This document shows positions 58,280 through 64,000 of a stretch of 64,000 nt of DNA, piece after piece. The notes below the pieces were generated by a model. The model worked only from the letters and a program-made list of their open reading frames with translations. It did not search any database and was not told the DNA's origin. The translations under genes and the position numbers were made by a program. The stretch comes from Ensifer sp. LC163. GTDB lineage: Bacteria > Pseudomonadota > Alphaproteobacteria > Rhizobiales > Rhizobiaceae. Position 1 is the stretch's first letter, and each line of letters starts with the position of its first letter. The stretch spans positions 124,001-188,000 of the forward strand of contig NZ_MBSS01000001.1 in NCBI RefSeq assembly GCF_001695855.1, in the 5' to 3' direction.

Positions 58280-60481
58280 TTACTGGGCTACAGACTGCAC
58301 CTCGTAGTTGGCGTAGCCGAACTCGTTGCTGCGGGCGGCGATGTACTTGTCGCCCAAGCTGTAGACGGTCAGCTCAAATGGTGTGCCATCGATGGTCGTA
58401 ACGATGTGGCCATCCTTGATTTCATAGGCAGCCGCCGACCCCGACAGGCTCGGGTGCATGACCTGCAGCAAATCGTCCGGCTTGGGCGGACCGTCGTTTG
58501 CTTGCGTGATGACGCGCTGTCCGCTTGCGCCGAACAGCACATCGAAGTTGTTGTTCGTGACAGTGTTGCGGACCTTGAATATCTTGCCGACCACGAGCTG
58601 CTTCAGCTGATCTTCGGTCAGCGCCGTGGCCCCCGACTTCGCCAGATCGGCAACCGTCAGGCCACGCTCGGCCTTTGCAATGGCCGCTGGCGTCGGCGTG
58701 TACCAGATCGGCGTGGTCCAGGCGCGCTCCTGAACGGTTGCTGGCGCATTGCTTGGCGGCAGTATGCCGAGTTTGACGGCGTCATGGGTGCTCCAGCGCG
58801 GGGTCGGAATCTGCAGGACACGGGAATAGTAGAAGGCGTGCAGGCTCGGATCGAACTCGGGGTCGGTCCACACCGCTTTCAGCTCCACCGAACCGATGTC
58901 GTTGGTGTAGGTTGCCTTGGTGATGTCCACCGTGCTTCCAACCGGCGGCAATTTGCCGGTGACGGGGTCGGGCTGGCGAGCGCCGGACCAGGCCACGTCG
59001 AACACCTTCTCGAAGACCTGCCCCTGCTTGGTCCATCCCTTGATGATCTGAATGCGATCGAGATTGCCGTCGGCCGGGTCTTTCACCGCGGTGACGACGA
59101 ACGACGGAACCTTGCCGTCGGCCGGAGGCAGATCCCCGCCCATCGGCACGCCACTGGCATAGGCGGTCTTCGCCCAGTCCGCGTCAGCGAGAAGCCCCTG
59201 GTCGTAGTCCCAGCCGCCAAACATGCGGGCCTGGATACGAACGCCGCTGGTGCCATAGACTTCCCTGCGCTGCATCGCGGCGAAAATGGATTCCCGCGTG
59301 TTTTCCTCTGCCCAGACGACGGTGAGACCGGACGTTCCTGTTTTAAGGATGTCCATGCCGGCTTCGACCCTGCCTGCAAGCCGAGCCGCTGGGGACGCAT
59401 CGACAAGCCCGTGTGCGCCAAAGAAATTCGACTGCGCGTATGCAGTGACGGTGTTGTGGGAATCGCCGGCTCCGACGACGCCGAACTTGTAAGGGTTGTA
59501 TCCGCGCGTGGCATGCATCGCCAAGCCATTCTCATAGGCTTCGCGGATATAGCTTCCGTGCAGCTTGGATGTGCTGTTATCGAGCCCGAGGAGATAGTTC
59601 ATGATCTCGTAATTGGCGAATTCGTCGGTCGGCGACAGATCGGGATGCGTTTCGGATACGCCCTTCACCTGCTTGATTTCCGACAAAGGCTCGTTGGTCA
59701 TGCGCTGCTGCGCCCAGGCTGCGTCCAGCGGATTGCCTTTGCTGTCCACGTCGACCGGAAACATGATGCCGTTGGAGAGATTGGCGTTGTGCGAGATGGC
59801 AAGCACCTCGTTCCCGGCCTTTCTCTGACCGTCCATCCAGGTCCAGAGGTCTTCCGGATGATCGGACTCCATCGCGGAGAACGGTGCGGCGGGAAGCTTC
59901 GAGCAGTCCTTGAAGAACACGTTGCGGTGCATGTTCTGGCTATTGGGCATCGACGTCCATTCGTAGGAGCAGAACGTCGTGAACTGGCCGGGCTTGTTGT
60001 ACTTGTCCGCAATCGCCGCGTTCTCCTGCCAGACAGTTCCCGCCATCTTGGGATCGACCAGTTCTGGAATGGGCTTGCGGCTGGCGATGCTTCCGGCGAG
60101 CCACTGGAAGACTTTAACGGCTGGGTTGTCCTTGGTGACTTTCAGCTTTTCGGCAATGGGCAGCTTGCTCAGCGAAGACGTAGGATCGTTCGCAAGCCGG
60201 ATGACGCCCACATATTCCGAGTGATCGGTCACGCCCTGGAAGTCGAGGGGCGTCTTTATCTGAACGTCGAACCCGGCGGGATGCTTGATCGCCTGTCCCA
60301 TCGAATACTGGTAGGCCTCGGCTGGCCCCGTCACCGTATTCCCGATGATGTAGGCGTCCATCGACCAACTGGTGTGTTGGTGGGTCTGCCCGAAATAGGC
60401 ATGGCGCTCCTGCGCGAGCGCGGGGGTGGCGATCAATATCGTTGAGGAGAGCAATAAAGCTAATCTGTTTATCCGGCGCAT
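58280..60481 (-). CDS. DUF3604-family secreted protein
   Basis: 733 residues with signal peptide 'LALLLSSTILIATPALA'. A PHP-like metal site: 'HAYFGQTHQHTSWSMDAYII', 'DFQGVTDHSEYVGVIRLAND', 'FCSYEWTSMPNSQNMHRNVF', 'NEVLAISHNANLSNGIMFPV' and 'FGVVGAGDSHNTVTAYAQSN'. DUF3604 proteins are large periplasmic or surface hydrolase-like proteins of unknown substrate. The gene, the PPIase and HupE form a recurrent proteobacterial cluster. Intact. Confidence 0.9.
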   Translation of the reverse strand: MRRINRLALLLSSTILIATPALAQERHAYFGQTHQHTSWSMDAYIIGNTVTGPAEAYQYSMGQAIKHPAGFDVQIKTPLDFQGVTDHSEYVGVIRLANDPTSSLSKLPIAEKLKVTKDNPAVKVFQWLAGSIASRKPIPELVDPKMAGTVWQENAAIADKYNKPGQFTTFCSYEWTSMPNSQNMHRNVFFKDCSKLPAAPFSAMESDHPEDLWTWMDGQRKAGNEVLAISHNANLSNGIMFPVDVDSKGNPLDAAWAQQRMTNEPLSEIKQVKGVSETHPDLSPTDEFANYEIMNYLLGLDNSTSKLHGSYIREAYENGLAMHATRGYNPYKFGVVGAGDSHNTVTAYAQSNFFGAHGLVDASPAARLAGRVEAGMDILKTGTSGLTVVWAEENTRESIFAAMQRREVYGTSGVRIQARMFGGWDYDQGLLADADWAKTAYASGVPMGGDLPPADGKVPSFVVTAVKDPADGNLDRIQIIKGWTKQGQVFEKVFDVAWSGARQPDPVTGKLPPVGSTVDITKATYTNDIGSVELKAVWTDPEFDPSLHAFYYSRVLQIPTPRWSTHDAVKLGILPPSNAPATVQERAWTTPIWYTPTPAAIAKAERGLTVADLAKSGATALTEDQLKQLVVGKIFKVRNTVTNNNFDVLFGASGQRVITQANDGPPKPDDLLQVMHPSLSGSAAAYEIKDGHIVTTIDGTPFELTVYSLGDKYIAARSNEFGYANYEVQSVAQ

Positions 60482-60673
60482 GAAAGCATCCTTCCTCGGC
60501 GGAACCAGGGGTGGAATTGCAATACGAGAAGCATGGATATGCAGGATTGTATCGACGTGTTTTAGTTTTGGCAGATATTGCGTCTTGCGACAATAGAGCT
60601 GTCCCCCGAAAGGGTATTGATCCGGTCAGGCCGCTGCTTACATGCCTGTGCCGTAAATCTGCGTCCCTCCGCA

Positions 60674-60783
60674 TTACAGCGCCGCGCGTCAAACATGACG
60701 CGCTAAGGACGCTGTAACGCTTTAAACTTGCGGCATAATTTATCCTTAAATCGATTCCGATTTAAGGATAAATTATGCCGTAG
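60674..60783 (+). repeat. RIME-type element E
   Basis: 110 bp; both palindromes intact, with 'cggcataatttatccttaaatcg' pairing with 'cgatttaaggataaattatgccg'. It lies upstream of the DUF3604 gene; 60784-60939 has no gene. Confidence 0.85.
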
Positions 60784-60939
60784 GTCCCCATATGACCCGA
60801 ACCCCGATTGCCATGATCCCTGCGCAGACAGTCGCGGGCGCATCAGCGCCTCATGCCAGCGGGCGAAAACCTTGAAGCAGCCGGAGAGATGCTGGCAACG
60901 TGAAAAGTGACGACATTGGTCGGGCGGGCAACCGCCGCC

Positions 60940-61422
60940 CTACGAAATGTCAGTAATCTCCAGCTCCTGCCCGCCCATGGCAGCCACATCCCCGACCCCC
61001 TTGCCCATGAGGATCCGTGCGACCGGGGAAACGTAGGAGATCGAGCCGGCCTTCGGGTCCGCCTCGTCCTCGCCGACGATGCGGTAGGTCTGCACCCTGC
61101 CGTCGTCGCGGCTGAAGGTGACGGTGCTGCCGAAGGCGACGGTGTCGGTCGAGGTCCGGGCGGCGACGAGCTGGGCGGTGCGCAGGCGTTCGGCAAGATA
61201 GCGCAGGTCGCGCAACGGACCGGCCGCCTGCCGCCGGCGCTCGTTCACGTCCTCGATCGTGCTGGTCGCATCATAGGCCTTGCGCGCTTGGGCGGCCTCC
61301 TGCTCCAGAGCCTTCAGGCCCGCTTCCGTAACAAGGTTCGGGTGCGGCGAAACCGGGCGGTCGGGCAGCAGCGTTTCCGAAGCGGTTTCGGCACTCTCTT
61401 CCTTGGTGAAGGCAACGCTCAA
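60940..61422 (-). CDS. GreA/GreB-like transcription elongation factor
   Basis: 160 residues from TTG 61422 (GGAG 7 bp upstream), giving MSVAFTKEES, the start seen in family members. N-terminal coiled coil 'LKALEQEAAQARKAYDATST', then 'LRDLRYLAERLRTAQLVAAR', and the C-terminal FKBP-like domain 'TVAFGSTVTFSRDDGRVQTY' and 'DEADPKAGSISYVSPVARIL'. It rescues backtracked RNA polymerase or modulates it; this short-tip variant may not stimulate cleavage. Confidence 0.85.
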   Translation of the reverse strand: MSVAFTKEESAETASETLLPDRPVSPHPNLVTEAGLKALEQEAAQARKAYDATSTIEDVNERRRQAAGPLRDLRYLAERLRTAQLVAARTSTDTVAFGSTVTFSRDDGRVQTYRIVGEDEADPKAGSISYVSPVARILMGKGVGDVAAMGGQELEITDIS

Positions 61423-61825
61423 TCTCAATCTCCGTATGGGCGCGATGCGCGCCCCGCGCATGGGGTCACGCCCCCTCGTTTGTCGGGACCGTGCATAGGA
61501 CGACGATGGACGAACCGGCAATACCGACCTGTCGCCGGCAGACGTCGATCAACACTATACGACCAATGGTCACTGACGACCAAATCAGCTCGGCCTTGGA
61601 GGCCCACGTGTCACGCAGCACTCAGCGGCCGCCCCCCAGCCAGTCGGCAAAGACCCGGAAGCAGCACCGCAGGTGCTGGTGGTGCGGAACAATAGATAAC
61701 CGGGTCCTTATGTGTCCGACCCAAAATCCGATTTGTCCTCAAGGGCAATAAAAAGAGAACATTTCTCCGTCGCGTCCCGATGACCCTACGTGGTTCTCCG
61801 GAACGTATCCTTGGGAGGAATACAA
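61423..61825. other. divergent intergenic region
   Basis: No gene found. Promoters of the Gre factor and of the lipase are expected here. Confidence 0.45.
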
Positions 61826-63073
61826 ATGATCAATTTTCTTCGAAAAAAATTGCCGGCCTCAGCGTGGCCGGGCAAGACTTTCGCGGCCAGCCTGCTGCTT
61901 GCGTCGTCGCTCGTGGGTTTCAACGGCGCAGCGGCGCAAAGCCTTGACCCCAATCTGAAGGACGGACCGCAAGGCTCGACCTTCTGGGATGACGTTCCGC
62001 CGGAGGTTCCGGCCGATGCCAAGCGCGGCGACATCTACTGGGTGCAGCAACGACAGGATGCTCCGGAAGGGTCGAGGGGATGGAACATCATCTATGTGAC
62101 CGAGGGCGCGGATGGCGCACTCATCTATGTTTCGGGAGAGATCTACGTTCCGAACCAGGCCGGCAGCGGGCCTCGGCCACTTGTCCTGTGGAATCATGAA
62201 ACCGCGGGGACGCAGGACAGTTGCGCACCGTCACGCCGCAATCTTGTCAGCGCTTATGGGCCGCGCATCCCTGCGCTCAAGGACCTCCTGGCTCGCGGCT
62301 ATGTCGTCGTCGGGAGCGACTACCAGGGCCTCGGCACCCCAGGTGCCACAGCCTACCTCAATGGTTCGGCACAGGCGCACGCTTCCCTCGATGCCGCCCG
62401 CGTTGCACTGAAATTTCCGGGCGCAAATGCCGACAAGCGCTTCACCACCTATGGCTGGTCGCAAGGCGGTCAGACGTCGCTGTGGGTTGCGCATATCCAG
62501 GAGGATTACGCACCGGAGCTCGAGCTTCTCGGCGTCGGCGCAATCGCGCCTGCCTCCCGCCATTGGGACCTTACCGAATATGACCTGACGACGACGACAA
62601 CGGGTGGATATTACATCTCTCGCATGGCCGGTCTGAATGTCGGCCACCCCGAACTGAAGCTGCGCGACGTGGTCTCCGTCGATGGCCTCGAAATGCTCGA
62701 GAAAATGAGCGCTGGCTGTTGGGACATCGCCGCCGCGACCGGGGGCCATCCAACGACCCTGTTTGCCAACCAGGAAGGTCTCGCACCGGGCAAGCCCTGG
62801 CGCGTCCGTCTCGAAGAAAACGACAAGTTTCTTCCGGTCAAGAACGTGCCATTCGTCTTCTTCCAGGGCGACAAGGATGACGCCGTACCGGAGAGCCTGA
62901 CCCTCAAGGTCGCGCAGGATATTTGCGCGCAATCGACCGCGGTGGACTACCGCAAGAGCGCCGGCCTGGACCATGAAAACATCGTGCCAGTCGCAGCCGC
63001 AGCCCTGCCCGCGTGGTTTGGCGAACGATTTGAAGGAAAAAAGCCCGTCGATAGCTGTCCGGCGCTGAAGTAG
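61826..63073 (+). CDS. secreted lipase (secretory lipase family, alpha/beta hydrolase)
   Basis: 415 residues from ATG 61826 (GGGAGGA). Signal peptide 'TFAASLLLASSLVGFNGAAA' after a basic start. Alpha/beta fold: 'PRPLVLWNHETAGTQDSCAP', 'GYVVVGSDYQGLGTPGATAY', the nucleophile Ser in 'FTTYGWSQGGQTSLW', an Asp region 'VFFQGDKDDAVPE' and the His in 'AGLDHENIVP'. It resembles fungal-type secretory lipases found in some bacteria. Substrates are probably triglycerides or related esters. Exported. Confidence 0.9.
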   Translation: MINFLRKKLPASAWPGKTFAASLLLASSLVGFNGAAAQSLDPNLKDGPQGSTFWDDVPPEVPADAKRGDIYWVQQRQDAPEGSRGWNIIYVTEGADGALIYVSGEIYVPNQAGSGPRPLVLWNHETAGTQDSCAPSRRNLVSAYGPRIPALKDLLARGYVVVGSDYQGLGTPGATAYLNGSAQAHASLDAARVALKFPGANADKRFTTYGWSQGGQTSLWVAHIQEDYAPELELLGVGAIAPASRHWDLTEYDLTTTTTGGYYISRMAGLNVGHPELKLRDVVSVDGLEMLEKMSAGCWDIAAATGGHPTTLFANQEGLAPGKPWRVRLEENDKFLPVKNVPFVFFQGDKDDAVPESLTLKVAQDICAQSTAVDYRKSAGLDHENIVPVAAAALPAWFGERFEGKKPVDSCPALK

Positions 63074-63483
63074 CACATTTGCTCGCCGGTACGTGCCCGG
63101 GAAAAGATGGGCGCGCGGGGCCGCCGAACGGGCAGCCGAAGGCCGCGTCGATCGCGCGCAGCAGCAATGCGTCGGGGCCGGTTACGCGAGCGACGTCTCG
63201 ATAACCATAACCTGGAGGTTTATCATCAGCCCACGGTGCGCCGCGCCATGGGCTGAGATAAAACACCTTCGCAAGGCGCATCGCACCAGACCGTTGATAC
63301 ACGCCCAGGCTTGGCCTGGCCGCTCACCCTGACCCTCTCCCCGCCTGCAGGGAGAAAATGGCCGGCAGGTCGGATGAAGGGCAGCAAAAACAAAGTACGC
63401 CATGCGTCCCGATGAACGCATGGCGCTCTGGTTCTTGCAGCGTCGCCCGGCCCTCGGTGCTTTCGCCCGAGGCGGGTCTCGGA
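63074..63483. other. intergenic region between lipase and ftsZ2
   Basis: No gene. It contains a widespread rhizobial type of hairpin-rich DNA ('ctcaccctgaccctctccccgcctgcagg', about 63322-63350) and a short inverted pair 'catgcg...cgcatg' near 63400. Convergent genes end on both sides. Confidence 0.45.
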
Positions 63484-64000
63484 CTATTGCAGCGTGCGCG
63501 TCGGTGCCTGGCCGGGCTGGCCGGCGGTTGCCGCAGCGCCCGCCGGATCGGCCGCCCCACGCTGGCCGTCGAGGCCGGTTGCCACCACCGAGACGCGGAA
63601 GGTGCCGTCGAGCGTGCGGTCGAAGATCGAGCCGACGACGATGTCGGCCTCGTCGTAGACTTCCTCGCGGATGCGGGTCGCCGCTTCGTCGACTTCGAAC
63701 AGCGTCATGTCCATGCCGCCGGAAATCGAGATCAGCACGCCCTTGGCGCCGCGCATCGACACTTCGTCGAGCAGCGGGTTGGCGATCGCCGCTTCGGCCG
63801 CCATCAGCGCACGGCCTTCGCCGGTCGCCTCGCCGGTGCCCATCATCGCGCGGCCCATGCCCTTCATCACCGACTTCACGTCGGCGAAGTCGAGGTTGAT
63901 CAGGCCTTCCTTGACGATCAGGTCGGTGATGCAGCCGACGCCCGAATAGAGCACGCGGTCGGCGATCACGAAGGCATCGGCAAACGTGGTCTTGGCGTCG
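63484..64000 (-). CDS. ftsZ2: FtsZ2-type cell division protein, C-terminal part, cut by window edge
   Basis: Open to the right edge. '[20 protein letters not shown]', '[20 protein letters not shown]', '[20 protein letters not shown]', '[20 protein letters not shown]' and '[19 protein letters not shown]' are the tubulin-fold second half of FtsZ, including the 'NLDFADV' T7 loop. After the fold only ~30 residues remain, with no long linker or conserved C-terminal tail for FtsA binding. This is the mark of the short second FtsZ of Sinorhizobium, rather than the main FtsZ1. Confidence 0.85.
   Translation of the reverse strand, partial: DAKTTFADAFVIADRVLYSGVGCITDLIVKEGLINLDFADVKSVMKGMGRAMMGTGEATGEGRALMAAEAAIANPLLDEVSMRGAKGVLISISGGMDMTLFEVDEAATRIREEVYDEADIVVGSIFDRTLDGTFRVSVVATGLDGQRGAADPAGAAATAGQPGQAPTRTLQ

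Noticed and set aside
58406-60445. 679-codon plus-strand frame across the DUF3604 gene
   Set aside because: Antisense shadow of a gene with a signal peptide and conserved metal motifs.

Overview
The window looks like the chromosome of a Sinorhizobium/Ensifer-type alphaproteobacterium. The evidence is high GC, six copies of a ~105 bp double-palindrome intergenic element matching the rhizobial RIME type, a C-terminally short FtsZ (FtsZ2 type) at the right edge, BA14K proteins and alphaproteobacterial SOS boxes (GTTC-N7-GTTC). This is inference from sequence; no search was run.

Layout. Positions 1-360 hold the end of an IS3-type transposase. Positions 748-31589 carry the late genes of a podovirus-like prophage, all on the minus strand. 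Read from the right they are small and large terminase, portal, a 78-aa gene, scaffold, major capsid protein (MCP), head-tail connectors, a virion GNAT, a peptidase-S74 tail protein, a tail fibre and its chaperone. Positions 32015-37175 hold host-like cargo (Sel1 protein, small lipoprotein, BA14K, YCII/DGPF protein, amidohydrolase). Positions 37532-43770 hold the early region: DnaA-domain-IV protein, replication-type protein, LexA-like repressor with palindromic operators, and SOS-linked small genes. From 43800 to the tRNA-Lys at 52377-52452 lies a mosaic of small host genes, gene fragments, nested repeats and an integrase remnant abutting the tRNA. From 52804 on the order looks like core chromosome: PhzF, NUDIX, endonuclease/phosphatase family, HupE-PpiC-DUF3604 cluster, GreA-like factor, secreted lipase, ftsZ2.

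The main discovery. Two places in the late operon are expanded by arrays of toxin-immunity-like modules, and each array contains extra 3' fragments of the structural gene just upstream of it. Array 1 (19520-26706) follows the portal gene and contains two further portal 3' fragments. Array 2 (8485-17029) follows the MCP gene and contains two further MCP 3' fragments. In three cases the effector ORF overlaps the stop codon of the structural gene or fragment in an ATGA junction. Predicted effectors include an Ntox24-like nuclease, a permuted NlpC/P60-like enzyme, an L,D-transpeptidase-fold (DUF2778/Tlde1-like) enzyme, a GH104 lysozyme and a glycine-rich membrane-active candidate. Predicted immunity proteins carry signal peptides or membrane segments, or resemble DUF6258. 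This resembles the displaced 'orphan' modules of CdiA and Rhs loci, but with phage capsid genes as the recombination anchor. Four effectors share a C-terminal tail, [ST]L[RK]xA...[WF]xE-COOH, and two portal-linked effectors share an N-terminal motif, ALELR[DE]FGEEA. Both are candidate loading signals.

A family of secreted proteins with 1, 2 or 3 copies of a 'C..DFF' domain appears as the immunity partner in array 2. Perfect SOS boxes lie upstream of two of these genes, a third box is fused to an MCP fragment, and near-matches precede two plus-strand immunity candidates. The working model is a prophage whose particles could carry antibacterial cargo, with SOS-linked self-protection. A smaller duplication of the portal 5' end at the terminase/portal junction encloses a third cargo insert.
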